Notes: generated from the letters alone by a model not told the origin. 64,000 nt of DNA from Halomonas sp. THAF5a (GCF_009363755.1 NZ_CP045417.1:3038001-3102000), one strand, 5' to 3'; counted from the first letter of the stretch, positions 9,369 to 20,444 are shown. Translations and numbers: made by a program.

Positions 9369-9523
9369 GATCTCTTCCTCTCGATCCAGACGTTGCCGTC
9401 TTGTGGGATGGGGGGAGCCGTAGAGCGACGGGGCACGCCGCCGGGTTCGGACCCGCCCGTCGGGCCGGTCGACGACTCATCTGCCCACGATCGTGGCGCA
9501 GGATGGCCGAGGAGACAAGTTTT

Positions 9524-9539
9524 TTGCGTAAATTTACAA
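9524..9539 (-). promoter_or_regulatory. HexR-like site upstream of gap
   Basis: On the minus strand the sequence reads TTGTAAATTTACGCAA. It has the HexR-type half site TTGTAA, an AT-rich centre and a partial opposite half. It lies about 160 bases upstream of gap. HexR sites in gammaproteobacteria resemble TTGTARTWWWAYTACAA; the match here is good on one side only. Confidence 0.5.
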
Positions 9540-9654
9540 CATAAAGTTGACACAAAAAACTGAGCCTCCTCTACAAACCCTTGTTTTTAAGGGATTAAAC
9601 CCCAAGACCTTGCCCCGTGGGCGCTCGAGGTAGACTTTCGTCTAAGACGTCATA

Positions 9655-9669
9655 TTTAGTAAAATAACC
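9655..9669 (+). promoter_or_regulatory. Possible HexR half-site upstream of pyk
   Basis: TTTAGTAAAATAACC followed by AC. It shares the core TAGTWAAATMACCAC with the stronger site at 16242-16256 in the zwf-hexR gap. It is 85 bases before pyk. The similarity between the two gaps is the main support. Confidence 0.4.
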
Positions 9670-9753
9670 ACTACTGCAGTATCGTATTCGACAACCTCGC
9701 GATCGGCGACGTTCCGCCGCCGGCACGCTATTGTCGCTACAGGAGAGCCCGGC

Positions 9754-11220
9754 ATGACGCACCGCCCCACCCCCATCCGCCGCACCAAGATCGTCGCCAC
9801 CCTGGGCCCGGCCAGCGACCGGGAGGGCGTGCTCGAGGCCTTGCTCGAGGCCGGCGTCGACGTGGTGCGCCTCAACTTCTCCCACGGCTCCGCCGACGAC
9901 CACCGCCAGCGCCTGGCGCGGGTGCGCGAGATCGCCGCGCGCCTGGGCAGGAGCGTCGCCGCCCTGGGCGACCTGCAGGGACCCAAGATCCGCATCGCCC
10001 GCTTCCAGGCGGGCGCCGTGACCCTCGAGGAGGGCCAGTCCTTCATCCTCGACATGGGCCTGGCCAGCGACCAGGGCGACGCCACCCGGGTCGGCTGCGA
10101 CTACAAGACCCTGGCCGACGACGTCGCCCCGGGGGATCGCCTGCTGCTCGACGACGGCCGGGTGGTGCTCGACGTCAACCGGGTCGTCGACCACCTGATC
10201 CACACCAGCGTGGTGGTGGGCGGCAGGCTCTCCGACAACAAGGGCATCAACAAGCAGGGCGGCGGCCTCTCCGCCCCGGCGCTCACCGACAAGGACAGGG
10301 CCGACTTGAAGACCGCCGTGGACATCGGCGTCGACTACCTGGCGATCTCCTTCCCGCGCAGCGCCGCCGACATGGACGAGGCCCGCGAGCTGCTCGGCGA
10401 GGCCGGGGCCGAGATCGGCCTGGTGGCCAAGCTCGAGCGCGCCGAGGCGGTGGCCAGTGATGAGACCCTGGACGGCATCATCCGCGCCAGCGAGGCGGTG
10501 ATGGTGGCCCGCGGCGATCTTGGCGTGGAGATCGGCGACGCCCAGCTGATCGGCACCCAGAAGCGCATCATCAAGCACGCCCGCACCCTGAACCGCGCGG
10601 TGATCACCGCGACCCAGATGATGGAGTCGATGATCGAGTCGCCGCTGCCCACCCGGGCCGAGGTGTTCGACGTGGCCAACGCCGTGCTCGACGGCACCGA
10701 CGCGGTGATGCTCTCCGCCGAGACCGCCGCCGGCGACTTCCCGGTGGAGACCATCGCGGCGATGGACCGGGTCTGCCTGGGCGCCGAGCGCGAGCGCCGC
10801 GCCCAGGAGTCCGGCCACCGCATCCACGAGGGCTTCAGTCGCACCGACGAGACCATCGCGCTCTCGGCGATGTACGCCGCCAACCACCTGGCCGGGGTGG
10901 CCGCCATCGCCTGCATGACCGCCTCTGGCTACACGCCGCTGATCGCCTCGCGCATCAGCTCGGGGCTGCCGATCATCGGCCTGGCCCACAACCCAGTGGC
11001 CCAGCGGCGCATGGCGCTCTACCGCGGGGTGGTCTCGCTGCCCTTCGACACCAGCGAGATGACCGCCGCCGAGCTCAACGACCGGGCCCTCGCGCTGCTG
11101 GTCCGCCAGGGCATCGCCGAGCCGGGCGACCACGTCATTCTCACCCGGGGCGACCACATGAACGCCCACGGCGGCACCAACACCATGAAGATCCTCGATG
11201 TCGCGCCCTCCCATGCCTGA
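9754..11220 (+). CDS. pyk: Pyruvate kinase
   Basis: 488 residues. It converts PEP and ADP to pyruvate and ATP at the end of glycolysis and the Entner-Doudoroff pathway. The N-terminal [14 protein letters not shown], the substrate/metal-binding [18 protein letters not shown], the catalytic-Lys region [10 protein letters not shown] and the signature [13 protein letters not shown] are all present. So is the [18 protein letters not shown] block. The C-terminal effector domain (from about residue 350) is complete. The start follows ACAGGAGAGCCCGGC. pgi lies downstream on the same strand after 165 bases. Confidence 0.95.
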   Translation: MTHRPTPIRRTKIVATLGPASDREGVLEALLEAGVDVVRLNFSHGSADDHRQRLARVREIAARLGRSVAALGDLQGPKIRIARFQAGAVTLEEGQSFILDMGLASDQGDATRVGCDYKTLADDVAPGDRLLLDDGRVVLDVNRVVDHLIHTSVVVGGRLSDNKGINKQGGGLSAPALTDKDRADLKTAVDIGVDYLAISFPRSAADMDEARELLGEAGAEIGLVAKLERAEAVASDETLDGIIRASEAVMVARGDLGVEIGDAQLIGTQKRIIKHARTLNRAVITATQMMESMIESPLPTRAEVFDVANAVLDGTDAVMLSAETAAGDFPVETIAAMDRVCLGAERERRAQESGHRIHEGFSRTDETIALSAMYAANHLAGVAAIACMTASGYTPLIASRISSGLPIIGLAHNPVAQRRMALYRGVVSLPFDTSEMTAAELNDRALALLVRQGIAEPGDHVILTRGDHMNAHGGTNTMKILDVAPSHA

Positions 11221-11385
11221 GGGCCGAGGGCGGCGCAGCGCCCGATGCCCCCTGCCGGCCGACACGCGTCCCTCTCGGAGCCCAGGCGGCGACAGGAGGA
11301 AGGGGGTGCGCGCCTGTACCGGACCCAGGAGTGCTGGCCGGGCCAGCGCCTGACCCTACCGCCCATACCATCCACGAGGCTCCCG

Positions 11386-13029
11386 ATGTTCCAGCTTACC
11401 CGCAGCGTCACCTGGCAGGCCCTCACCCGCCTGCACACTCAGACCCGCGACGACCGCATTCGCGACTACTTCACCGCCAATCCCCAGCGCTTCGAGAAGA
11501 TGAGCCTGCGCGTGGGGGGCCTGTTTCTCGACTACTCCAAGCACCAGATCTCCGACGAGGTGCTCGACAAGCTGATCGAACTCGCCGATCACTCGGCGCT
11601 GGTGCAGCGTCGCGCCCAGATGTTCTCCGGCGACATCATCAACGTCACCGAGGACCGTCCGGTACTGCACACCGCCCTGCGCAATCTCGGCGAGGGGCCG
11701 CTGATGGTCGACGGCCAGGACGTGATGCCCGAGATCCAGCGCACCCGCGAGCAGATCCGGCAGTTCTCCGAGGCGGTGCGCAACGGCGAGTGGACGGGCT
11801 TCGACGGGCAGCGCATTCGCGACGTGGTCAATATCGGCATCGGCGGCTCGGACCTGGGCCCCAACATGGCCTGCCGCGCGCTGCTCAAGCATCGCCATCC
11901 GGAGCTGAACTTCCACTTCGTCTCCAACGTCGACGGCGCCCACATCCAGAAGGTGCTCAGTCGCCTCGACCCGGCCACCACCCTGTTCATCGTCTCCACC
12001 AAGACCTTCTCGACCCAGGAGACGCTGCTCAACGCCAAGACCGCCCGGCGCTGGTTCGTCGAGCAGGCCGGTCCCGACGCCGACGTCGGCGCCCACTTCA
12101 TCGCCGCCTCCACCAACCGCAAGGCGGCCATGGAGTTCGGCATCCGCGAGGAGAATGTCTTCGAGTTCTGGGCCTGGGTCGGCGGGCGCTACTCCATGTG
12201 GTCGTCGATCGGCCTGCCCATCGCGCTCGCCATCGGCTTCGAGGGCTTCATGGCGATGCTCGAGGGCGCCTACGAGATGGACCAGCACTTCCTGACTGCC
12301 CCCACCGACGCCAACATGCCGGTGCTGATGGCGCTGATCGGCATCTGGTACATCAACTTCCACGGGGCCGAGACCCAGGCCATCGTGCCCTATGATCAGG
12401 CCCTGCATCAGCTGCCGGCCTTCCTGCAGCAGCTCGACATGGAGTCCAACGGCAAGTCGGTGGATATCTTCGGCCGGCCGGTGGACTACAAGACCGGCCC
12501 CATCGTCTGGGGCCAGACCGGTTCCAACGGCCAGCACGCCTTCTTCCAGCTGCTCCACCAGGGCACCCGCTACGTGCCCATCGACTTCATCGCGTCGCTC
12601 AAGCCCGAACCCGGCATGGAGGACCACCACTTCGCCCTGCTCACCAACATGCTGGCCCAGGCCAACGCCTTCATGGAAGGCAGCGCCAAGGGCGGTGAAC
12701 TCGACCCCTACAGCTGCCCCGGCAACCGTCCCTCCAGCACCCTGCTGCTCGACGAGCTGACGCCGAAGAACCTCGGCGCGCTGATCGCCCTCTACGAGCA
12801 CAAGGTGTTCGTCCAGGGCGTCATCTGGAACATCAACTCCTTCGACCAGTGGGGCGTGCAGCTCGGCAAGCGGATCGCCGGCGAGATCAGCGAGCGCCTC
12901 GACGCCCACAGCCAGGACTTCGACCCGTCCACCCAGGGGCTGCTCCGGCTGGTCCGAGAGCAGCTGCATACGCACGACACCCCGTCGGATCCGCCCGCGG
13001 GACGCCGCAAGAAGCGCCGCAACGCCTGA
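11386..13029 (+). CDS. pgi: Glucose-6-phosphate isomerase
   Basis: 547 residues from the ATG at 11386; the longer reading frame from 11245 is not needed. It interconverts glucose 6-phosphate and fructose 6-phosphate, connecting the fru and zwf branches of this window. Signatures seen are VNIGIGGSDLGPNMA, STKTFSTQET, GGRYSMWSSIGLPIAL, and the C-terminal LYEHKVFVQGVIWNINSFDQ. A short Arg/Lys tail (PPAGRRKKRRNA) follows the usual end of the protein. The ribosome binding site is weak (ACGAGGCTCCCG). Confidence 0.95.
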   Translation: MFQLTRSVTWQALTRLHTQTRDDRIRDYFTANPQRFEKMSLRVGGLFLDYSKHQISDEVLDKLIELADHSALVQRRAQMFSGDIINVTEDRPVLHTALRNLGEGPLMVDGQDVMPEIQRTREQIRQFSEAVRNGEWTGFDGQRIRDVVNIGIGGSDLGPNMACRALLKHRHPELNFHFVSNVDGAHIQKVLSRLDPATTLFIVSTKTFSTQETLLNAKTARRWFVEQAGPDADVGAHFIAASTNRKAAMEFGIREENVFEFWAWVGGRYSMWSSIGLPIALAIGFEGFMAMLEGAYEMDQHFLTAPTDANMPVLMALIGIWYINFHGAETQAIVPYDQALHQLPAFLQQLDMESNGKSVDIFGRPVDYKTGPIVWGQTGSNGQHAFFQLLHQGTRYVPIDFIASLKPEPGMEDHHFALLTNMLAQANAFMEGSAKGGELDPYSCPGNRPSSTLLLDELTPKNLGALIALYEHKVFVQGVIWNINSFDQWGVQLGKRIAGEISERLDAHSQDFDPSTQGLLRLVREQLHTHDTPSDPPAGRRKKRRNA

Positions 13030-13045
13030 CCCCTGCCATCCCGCC

Positions 13046-13079
13046 GCCTGCCGGGCATCGTGATCGATGCCCGGCAGGC
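13046..13079 (+). terminator. Hairpin after pgi
   Basis: A perfect 15-base stem (GCCTGCCGGGCATCG and its complement) with a TGAT loop, 16 bases after the pgi stop and without a T tract. Convergent with the eda terminator. Confidence 0.7.
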
Positions 13080-13133
13080 GCCGTGGGTACCGCGTTTCCA
13101 TGCCCTTCGGGGAACGCTCCTGGAGGCAAGATG

Positions 13134-13158
13134 AAAAAGCCCCGGCAGGTGCCGGGGC
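13134..13158 (-). terminator. Rho-independent terminator after eda
   Basis: On the minus strand a 9-base stem (GCCCCGGCA/TGCCGGGGC) with a CC loop runs directly into GCTTTTTC, a T tract. It is 56 bases past the eda stop and ends the zwf-pgl-eda operon. Confidence 0.85.
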
Positions 13159-13214
13159 AAGAGGACAGCGACGGGCCGTGGAGAGAGCAGGAGGGAAGAG
13201 GCCGCGGGGCGCTC

Positions 13215-13877
13215 TCAGTGATGGAAGCGCTCGGCCACCTCCCGCGCGAGCCGGCGAATGGCCCCCCAGTCGCCGGCATCCACCAGCGATTTCGGGGTCA
13301 ACCAGGTCCCGCCGACGCACATCACGTTGGGCAGCGCCAGGTAGTCCGCGGCATTGTCCGGGTTGATCCCGCCGGTCGGACAGAAGCGGGCCTCGGCGAT
13401 CGGCCCGGAGAAGGCCTTGAGGGCCCGGGTTCCGCCGCTCGCCTCGGCGGGGAAGAACTTGAAGCGCCGGTAGCCGAACTGCCAGCCCACCATCAGCTCG
13501 GAGACGGTGGCCACGCCGGGCAGCATCGGCACCGGGCTCTCCACGCCGTAGCGATAGAGCGCCTCGGTGGTGCCCGGGGTCACCACGAAGTCGGCGCCGA
13601 CCTGCTCGGCCTGGCGATACTGGGAGGGGGTCAGCACGGTCCCCACGCCGATGCTGACATGGGGCAGCGCCGCCTTGATGCGACGGATCGCCTCCAGGGC
13701 GCAGTCGGTGCGCAGGGTGATCTCGAGGACGGTGATGCCGCCCTCGACGAGCGCCGTGGCCAGGGGCACGGCATCCTCGATGCGCTGGATGGCCAGCACC
13801 GGGATCACCTCGGCCTTGAGGCAGATGCTATCGAGTTCGGTGGTGCGGGTGGAGGGCAGCTGCTTGTCGATGGTCAT
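13215..13877 (-). CDS. eda: KDPG aldolase (2-dehydro-3-deoxy-phosphogluconate aldolase)
   Basis: 220 residues from the ATG at 13877 (GGAG upstream). It splits 2-keto-3-deoxy-6-phosphogluconate into pyruvate and glyceraldehyde 3-phosphate, the last step of the Entner-Doudoroff pathway. Glu52 in GITVLEITLRT is the catalytic acid/base, and Lys140 in RRFKFFPAEASGG forms the Schiff base. FCPTGGI and CVGGTW line the active site. The order zwf-pgl-eda on one strand with hexR divergent is the usual gammaproteobacterial arrangement. edd (6-phosphogluconate dehydratase) is not in the window. Confidence 0.95.
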   Translation of the reverse strand: MTIDKQLPSTRTTELDSICLKAEVIPVLAIQRIEDAVPLATALVEGGITVLEITLRTDCALEAIRRIKAALPHVSIGVGTVLTPSQYRQAEQVGADFVVTPGTTEALYRYGVESPVPMLPGVATVSELMVGWQFGYRRFKFFPAEASGGTRALKAFSGPIAEARFCPTGGINPDNAADYLALPNVMCVGGTWLTPKSLVDAGDWGAIRRLAREVAERFHH

Positions 13878-13905
13878 GTCATGGCTCCAGAAGGTCGAGG
13901 CGGGA

Positions 13906-14583
13906 TCAGGGGGCCCAGTAGATGGCGGCCGGGCAGGCCAGGAAGGCGCGGATGGGCAAGTCACGGGCATCATCGCCGGACAGGGCCCGGGCCAGGACGT
14001 CCCGCTTGTCATCCCCGGTGATGTGCAGGAAATGGCGCCGGGCCCGGTGCAGCCGCTCGGCACTCAGGGTGATGCGCGCCTGGGGCTGGCTCGGCGTGCG
14101 CACCGCCACCAGCGGCGCTTCCGTGGTCAGCGCCAGGGTAAGCTCCTGGCTATCGGGGAACAGCGAGGCGGTATGGCCGTCGCCCCCCATGCCCAGGATC
14201 ACCACGCTGGCCGGCCAGCTCAGCGCCGCAAGGCGCTCGCTCACCTCGGCCACGCCCTCCTCGGGCGTCTCGGCCCCGCTGGTCAGGGGCACGAAGGTCG
14301 CCTCGGCGCCCCCACCCTGCAGCAGGTGCTCGCGCACCAGGCGGGCATTGCTGTCGGCGGCCTGCTCGTCCACCCAGCGCTCGTCGGCCAGGGTCACGTC
14401 GACGCGGGACCAGGGCAGGTCCATGGCGGCCAGGGCCCGGAAGAACGGCACCGGGGTCGAGCCGCCGGAGACCACCAGCAGGGCACGCTCACGCTCGGCC
14501 AGATCGGTGCGCAGCGCCTCGGCCACGGCCTCGGCCAGCTGACGGGCCAGGGCCTCGCGGGGGGCCAGTGTCGTCTCGCTCAT
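13906..14583 (-). CDS. pgl: 6-phosphogluconolactonase
   Basis: 225 residues from the ATG at 14583, one base past the zwf stop, so translation is coupled. It hydrolyses 6-phosphogluconolactone to 6-phosphogluconate. The family motifs LVVSGGSTPVPFF, TLADERWVDEQAADSN and VILGMGGDGHTASLFP are all present. The upstream reading frame to 14613 lies inside zwf and is not used. Confidence 0.94.
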   Translation of the reverse strand: MSETTLAPREALARQLAEAVAEALRTDLAERERALLVVSGGSTPVPFFRALAAMDLPWSRVDVTLADERWVDEQAADSNARLVREHLLQGGGAEATFVPLTSGAETPEEGVAEVSERLAALSWPASVVILGMGGDGHTASLFPDSQELTLALTTEAPLVAVRTPSQPQARITLSAERLHRARRHFLHITGDDKRDVLARALSGDDARDLPIRAFLACPAAIYWAP

Positions 14584-14584
14584 G

Positions 14585-16096
<1,512 letters not shown>

Positions 16097-16161
16097 GTCC
16101 GCCCCGTCTGGTTAACTTACCTAAAAATAGCGCATGCAGCGTAGCTTCTGCAAAATATTTA

Positions 16162-16176
16162 TGTAAGTTTACTACA
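16162..16176. promoter_or_regulatory. HexR-like operator in the zwf-hexR gap (proximal to zwf)
   Basis: TGTAAGTTTACTACA is a near-palindrome fitting the TGTARTWWWAYTACA pattern of HexR sites, in an AT-rich patch 66 bases before zwf. It does not continue into CGAC at 15 bases, unlike the sigma-dependent TGTAAG elements elsewhere in the window. Confidence 0.7.
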
Positions 16177-16241
16177 ATCAGGAGTGGCGACGCGATCCTG
16201 CCCGCCGCTCCTTTGCGCCTCGCGCTGGATAACCAGCATAA

Positions 16242-16256
16242 TGTAGTTAAATCACC
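16242..16256. promoter_or_regulatory. HexR-like operator in the zwf-hexR gap (proximal to hexR)
   Basis: TGTAGTTAAATCACC followed by ACA. The left half TGTAGT is perfect and the right half is degenerate. It begins 80 bases after the first site and lies 60 bases before hexR, which suits autoregulation. Confidence 0.6.
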
Positions 16257-16315
16257 ACATCGACCGCGTTTCATTCCGCGCCGCCGAGGGCGCCTCGCCG
16301 GAGACTGTACAGCCC

Positions 16316-17185
16316 ATGGTCCGTCACGATCTGCTCGACCGCATCCGCCGCCAGCTCGACGAGCTCAACCGATCCGAACGCAAGGTGGCGGATGTCATCC
16401 TCCATGACCCCGCCTCGGCGACGAGCATGAGCATCGCTACCCTGGCCCAGCTCGCCTCGGTCAGCGAGCCCACGGTCAACCGCTTCTGCCGCAGCTTCGA
16501 CGCCAAGGGCTACCCCGACTTCAAGATCAAGCTGGCCCAGAGCCTGGCCGGCGGCACGCCCTATGTCAGCCAGGCGGTGGAACCGGACGACACCGCCGCG
16601 GACTACACCGGCAAGATCTTCGGCGCGACCATCGCGGCCCTCGACCAGGCGCGCCGCGAGGTCGCCCCGGAGCGCATCGAGCGCGTCGTCGACTACCTGA
16701 CCCAGGCGCGGCAGCTGCACTTCTTCGGCCTGGGGGCCTCCGGCGCCGTGGCCCAGGACGCCCAGCACAAGTTCTTCCGCTTCAACCTCCCGGTCAGCGC
16801 CTACGTCGACGTGCTGATGCAGCGCATGGTGGCCGCCGCCTGCCACACCGGCGACGTGGTGGTGATGCTCTCCTGGACCGGGCGCACCCGGGACCTGGTC
16901 GACATCGCTCGGCTGGCCCGTGAGAACGGCGCCGTGGTGCTCGGCATCACCGCCCCCGGCTCGCCGCTCGCCGCCGAGTGCACCGAGACCCTGGAGGTCT
17001 GGACCCCGGAGGATACCGACTACTACATGCCCATGACCTCGCGGATGATCCAGCTGACGCTGATCGACGTGCTGGCCACCGGCATGACCCTGCGCCGCGG
17101 CGAGGACTTCCTGCCCCACCTGAAGAAGATCAAGGACAGCCTCAAGCCGACCCGCTATCCCGCCGACGGCCGCGATCCGGCCTGA
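16316..17185 (+). CDS. hexR: HexR, RpiR-family regulator of central carbon metabolism
   Basis: 289 residues. Residues 1-77 are the RpiR HTH ([19 protein letters not shown], then [16 protein letters not shown]). Residues about 120-255 are the SIS sugar-phosphate-binding domain ([21 protein letters not shown] and [21 protein letters not shown]). HexR represses zwf, eda, gap and related genes, and is released by KDPG. It is divergent from zwf with palindromic sites between. The high identity to known HexR over the HTH and the operon context make this assignment firm. The 3' end lies in a 15-base tandem repeat that carries the stop codon. Confidence 0.94.
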   Translation: MVRHDLLDRIRRQLDELNRSERKVADVILHDPASATSMSIATLAQLASVSEPTVNRFCRSFDAKGYPDFKIKLAQSLAGGTPYVSQAVEPDDTAADYTGKIFGATIAALDQARREVAPERIERVVDYLTQARQLHFFGLGASGAVAQDAQHKFFRFNLPVSAYVDVLMQRMVAAACHTGDVVVMLSWTGRTRDLVDIARLARENGAVVLGITAPGSPLAAECTETLEVWTPEDTDYYMPMTSRMIQLTLIDVLATGMTLRRGEDFLPHLKKIKDSLKPTRYPADGRDPA

Positions 17186-17215
17186 CGCGATCCGGCCTGA
17201 CGCGGCCCGGCCCGA
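17171..17215 (+). repeat. Three-copy 15-base tandem repeat spanning the hexR stop
   Basis: CGCGATCCGGCCTGA occurs at 17171-17185 and again at 17186-17200, followed by a diverged copy CGCGGCCCGGCCCGA at 17201-17215. The hexR stop TGA is the end of copy one, so duplication has not changed the protein. Confidence 0.85.
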
Positions 17216-17317
17216 CGCGAGAGCCGGCATCCCGAGGGTGCCGAGGATCCGCTCGACTTGCCAGGCCGCCGGGCAGGCACAACAATACCCCTCCCGATTT
17301 CTACCAGGAGACCGCCC

Positions 17318-18172
17318 ATGCGCTGGATCGCCGCTTCCGCCGCCGCCCTCGCCCTGCTTGCCCAGGGTGCGGCCGCCGACACCTTCCGCTTCACCGCCAT
17401 TCCCGACGAGGACCAGTCGCGTCTGGTCGAGCGCTTCTCCAAGGTCGCCGACTACCTCGAGGAGCGACTCGACGTCGAGGTGGAGTACGTGCCGGTGAAG
17501 TCCTACGGCGCGGCGGTCACCGCCTTCCGCAACGACCAGGTCCAGCTGGCCTGGTTCGGCGGTCTCTCCGGCGTCCAGGCGCGCCGCCTGGTGCCGGACT
17601 CCCAGGCCATCGCCCAGGGCGCCGAGGACGCGGCCTTCGAGACCTACTTCATCGCCCACCGGTCGACGGGGCTGGAAGAAGGGGACGCGCTGCCCGACGC
17701 GGTCGAGGACATGAGCTTCACCTTCGGCTCCAAGACCTCCACCTCCGGGCGCCTGATGCCCGAGCACTACCTGCGCCAGCGCTTCGGCGAGGCGCCGGAC
17801 GAGCTGTTCTCCCGGGTCGGCTTCTCCGGTGATCACTCGCGCACCATCGCCCTGGTCGAGGCCGGCACCTACGAGCTGGGCGCGGTCAACTACTCGGTGT
17901 GGGACGCCGCCGTGGAGGACGGCCGCGTCGACACCGACCAGGTACAGGTGATCTGGACCACGCCGAGCTACCCGGACTACCAATGGACCCTGCGCGGCGA
18001 CGCCGACGAGCGCTACGGCGAGGGCTTCTCCGACCGGGTCCGCGAGGCGCTGCTGGAGATGGACGACCCCGAGCTGCTCGACAGCTTCCCGCGCTCGGCC
18101 TTCATCCCCGCCGACAACGCCATGTACGCGCCGATCGAGGACGTGGCGGAAGAGCTCGGCCTGCTGCGCTGA
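17318..18172 (+). CDS. Phosphonate-family (putative selenate) ABC transporter, substrate-binding protein
   Basis: 284 residues from the ATG at 17318, after CAGGAGACCGCCC. The first 20 residues are a Sec signal peptide (WIAASAAALALLAQGAAA). The mature part is a PhnD-type binding fold: RFTAIPDEDQSRL, VEYVPVKSYGAAVTAF, QLAWFGGLSGVQARRLVP, GSKTSTSGRLMPEHYLR and VGFSGDHSRTIALVEAG. The WFGGLSGVQAR and STSGRLMP pattern is what I know from the subgroup annotated as putative selenate ABC transporters rather than classical phosphonate binders. The substrate is unproven. The stop overlaps the ATPase start. Confidence 0.82.
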   Translation: MRWIAASAAALALLAQGAAADTFRFTAIPDEDQSRLVERFSKVADYLEERLDVEVEYVPVKSYGAAVTAFRNDQVQLAWFGGLSGVQARRLVPDSQAIAQGAEDAAFETYFIAHRSTGLEEGDALPDAVEDMSFTFGSKTSTSGRLMPEHYLRQRFGEAPDELFSRVGFSGDHSRTIALVEAGTYELGAVNYSVWDAAVEDGRVDTDQVQVIWTTPSYPDYQWTLRGDADERYGEGFSDRVREALLEMDDPELLDSFPRSAFIPADNAMYAPIEDVAEELGLLR

Positions 18173-18936
18173 TGGCGCCGACGGAACACACGAACGAGCC
18201 ATTGCTGACGCTCGACGGGGTCGATCTCGGCCACGGCGAGCGGGTGGTGCTGCCCCGGGTGCATCTGCACCTGGCACGCGGCGAGCGCGTCGCCCTGCTC
18301 GGCCCCAGCGGCGCCGGCAAGTCCACGCTGCTGGCCGCCCTGCGCATGCGACTCGGCGGGGCGGTCGCCTGGTGCCCGCAGCATCACGGCCTGGTGCCGG
18401 GGCTGGCGGTCTATCACAACGTCTACATGGGCCGGCTCGCCGAGCATTCGGCGCTGGCTAACCTGTGGAACCTGGTGCGGCCGCTGCGCGGCCCCTGGGG
18501 CGAGGTGGCCGCGCTGTGCGAGCGGGTCGGCCTGGACGAGCTGATGCGCCGCCCCGTGGGGCAGCTGTCCGGCGGCCAGCGCCAGCGCACCGCCATCGCC
18601 CGGGCGCTCTACCAGCAGCGGGAGGTGTTCCTCGGCGACGAGCCGGTGGCCAGCGTCGACCCCCACCAGGCCCACCGCCTGCTGGGACTGATCGAGCAGC
18701 GCCACACCACCAGCGTGATCGCCCTGCACCAGCGCGAGCTGGCGCTGACCCGCTTCGACCGCGTCTGGGGCCTGCGCGACGGCCGGCTGGTGATCGACGC
18801 CCCGGCCTCCACGCTGAGCCTTGACGACCTCGACGCCCTCTACCCGGACGCCGACGATACCGCCGCGTCAGCCGAGGCGCCCGAGCCCGCGGCGCCCTCG
18901 CCGGAGGCCCTGCCCTGTTCCCGGGGGCGCGCATGA
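18172..18936 (+). CDS. ABC transporter ATP-binding protein, PhnC-like
   Basis: 254 residues, starting inside the stop of the binding protein gene. Walker A is GPSGAGKST (44-52), the signature is LSGGQRQRTAIARAL, Walker B is VFLGDEP with catalytic Glu, and the H loop is VIALHQRE. It energises import of the same substrate as its neighbours. The last 25 residues are an Ala/Pro/Glu-rich tail not typical of the family. The stop overlaps the permease start (ATGA). Confidence 0.85.
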   Translation: MAPTEHTNEPLLTLDGVDLGHGERVVLPRVHLHLARGERVALLGPSGAGKSTLLAALRMRLGGAVAWCPQHHGLVPGLAVYHNVYMGRLAEHSALANLWNLVRPLRGPWGEVAALCERVGLDELMRRPVGQLSGGQRQRTAIARALYQQREVFLGDEPVASVDPHQAHRLLGLIEQRHTTSVIALHQRELALTRFDRVWGLRDGRLVIDAPASTLSLDDLDALYPDADDTAASAEAPEPAAPSPEALPCSRGRA

Positions 18937-20444
18937 GCGATGCCGCCCTGCCGCGCCGGCCGGCCTGGCTGGCCGGCCGCGCCACGGGCCCGCGCCTGGC
19001 CCGCCATACCCTGACGCTGATCGCCCTGGCGCTGCTGCTTGCGCCGCTGGCCGACCTGTCGGTGGTCACCCGGGACCCCTGGACGGAACTCGGGCGGATG
19101 CTCCAGGGCCTGGCCTGGCCCGACTTCGCTTCCGTCGAGTCGCCCTTCCACGCCCTGGGGCTGACCGTCTCGGTGGCGCTGTGGGGCACGCTCGCGGGCG
19201 TGGTGCTGGGCTTCCCGCTGGCGCTGCTGTTCGCCCGTTCGCGGCTGGTGCGCGCCGGCTGCGCCTTCGTGCGCGCCATCCACGAGCTGTTCTGGGCGCT
19301 GCTGTTCCTGCAGGTGTTCGGGCTCTCGGCGCTGACCGCCCTGGCGGCGCTGGCGATTCCCTACGCCGGCATCTTCGCCAAGGTGTTCGCCGAGATCCTC
19401 GAGCAGACCCCCCGCGCGCCGGCCGATGCCCTGCCGCCCGGCGTCGGCCGGCTGTCGCGCTTCCTCTACGCCGAGCTGCCGCTGGCCTGGACCCAGCTCG
19501 CCGCCTACACCCGCTACCGCTTCGAATGCGGCCTGCGCGCCAGCGTGCTGCTGGGCTTCGTCGGCCTGCCGACGCTCGGCTTCCAGCTCGAGACGGCCTT
19601 CCGCGAGGGCCGCTACCCGCAGGCCAGCGCCCTGCTGTGGTGCTTCTATCTGCTGATCGCCACCCTGCCCTGGTGGAGCCACCGGCGGCTGGTGCCGCTG
19701 CTGCTGGTCGGCGGCGTCTTCCTGCTCGGCCCCTGGCCGGCGGTGGACGGCGGACTCCTGTGGCGCTTCGTCAGCCAGGACCTGTGGCCCGCACCGCTGC
19801 TGGCCGGCGACGGGGCGGGGCTGGTCGACTGGTTCGCCAGCATCCCCGAGCTCGCTCCGGCCATCGGCAACACCCTGCTGCTGGCGCTGCTCGGCACCGT
19901 CGGCGCGCTGCTGGTGGCGATGGCGCTGTGGCCGCTGGCCAGCCGCCACTTCGGCCACCCGGCGACCCGGCTGGCCGGCCGCGGGCTGCTGGTGCTGCTG
20001 CGCTCGACGCCGGAGCTGATGCTGGCCTTCGTCTTCCTGCTGCTGCTCGGCCCTTCGCTGCTGCCCGCCTGGCTGGCCCTGGCGCTGCACAACGGCGCCC
20101 TGATCGCCTTCCTCGCCGCCCGCCACGCCGACGGCCTGGAGCCCGGCATGCCGGGGCTGCCCGCCTCGGGGCGGCTGGCCTACGAGCTGCTGCCGCGGGT
20201 CTATCCGAGCCTGCTGGCCCTGCTCTACTACCGGGCCGAGGTGATCCTGCGCGAGACGGCGATCCTCGGCATGCTGGGGGTGGCGACGCTGGGCTACTAC
20301 ATCGACGAGAACTTCCAGTACCTGATGTTCGACACGGCGGCCTTCCTGCTGCTGGTCACCGCCGGCCTCAACATCGCCGTGGATGCGCTCTCGCGCCGGC
20401 TCAGGCCCCGGGAGGTGCCGCAGGAAGACCCCTGCCTGCGCTGA
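18933..20444 (+). CDS. ABC transporter permease with two fused PhnE-like domains
   Basis: 503 residues, about twice the length of a single PhnE. Residues 1-262 and 263-503 each form one permease unit. The first half has FARSRLVRAGCAFVRAIHEL and the second has LLVLLRSTPELMLAFVFLLL, both matching the PhnE region that contacts the ATPase. The EAA-like loops are AIPYAGIFAKVFAEILEQ and YYRAEVILRETAILGMLG. The single fused protein probably supplies both membrane halves of the importer. A perfect terminator follows 28 bases later. Confidence 0.82.
   Translation: MSDAALPRRPAWLAGRATGPRLARHTLTLIALALLLAPLADLSVVTRDPWTELGRMLQGLAWPDFASVESPFHALGLTVSVALWGTLAGVVLGFPLALLFARSRLVRAGCAFVRAIHELFWALLFLQVFGLSALTALAALAIPYAGIFAKVFAEILEQTPRAPADALPPGVGRLSRFLYAELPLAWTQLAAYTRYRFECGLRASVLLGFVGLPTLGFQLETAFREGRYPQASALLWCFYLLIATLPWWSHRRLVPLLLVGGVFLLGPWPAVDGGLLWRFVSQDLWPAPLLAGDGAGLVDWFASIPELAPAIGNTLLLALLGTVGALLVAMALWPLASRHFGHPATRLAGRGLLVLLRSTPELMLAFVFLLLLGPSLLPAWLALALHNGALIAFLAARHADGLEPGMPGLPASGRLAYELLPRVYPSLLALLYYRAEVILRETAILGMLGVATLGYYIDENFQYLMFDTAAFLLLVTAGLNIAVDALSRRLRPREVPQEDPCLR

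Larger units (their letters stand above)
9369..9753. promoter_or_regulatory. Divergent gap/pyk control region
   Basis: A 385-base gap that is clearly AT-richer than the flanks between 9520 and 9690. It holds two HexR-like sites, listed separately. There is also a TTGACA hexamer at 9547-9552 on the plus strand, but its -10 partner is poor and it lies about 200 bases before pyk. The part nearest gap (9369-9510) shows nothing recognisable. No convincing open reading frame or RNA gene was seen. Confidence 0.6.

Noticed and set aside
9547..9575. Sigma-70 promoter TTGACA for pyk
   Set aside because: The hexamer is perfect but the possible -10 hexamers (TCTACA, CTACAA) are poor and about 180 bases from pyk. 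Not listed as a feature.
16162..16168. Sixth ECF-type promoter from TGTAAGT
   Set aside because: No CGAC 15 bases later, and the sequence is half of a HexR-like palindrome.
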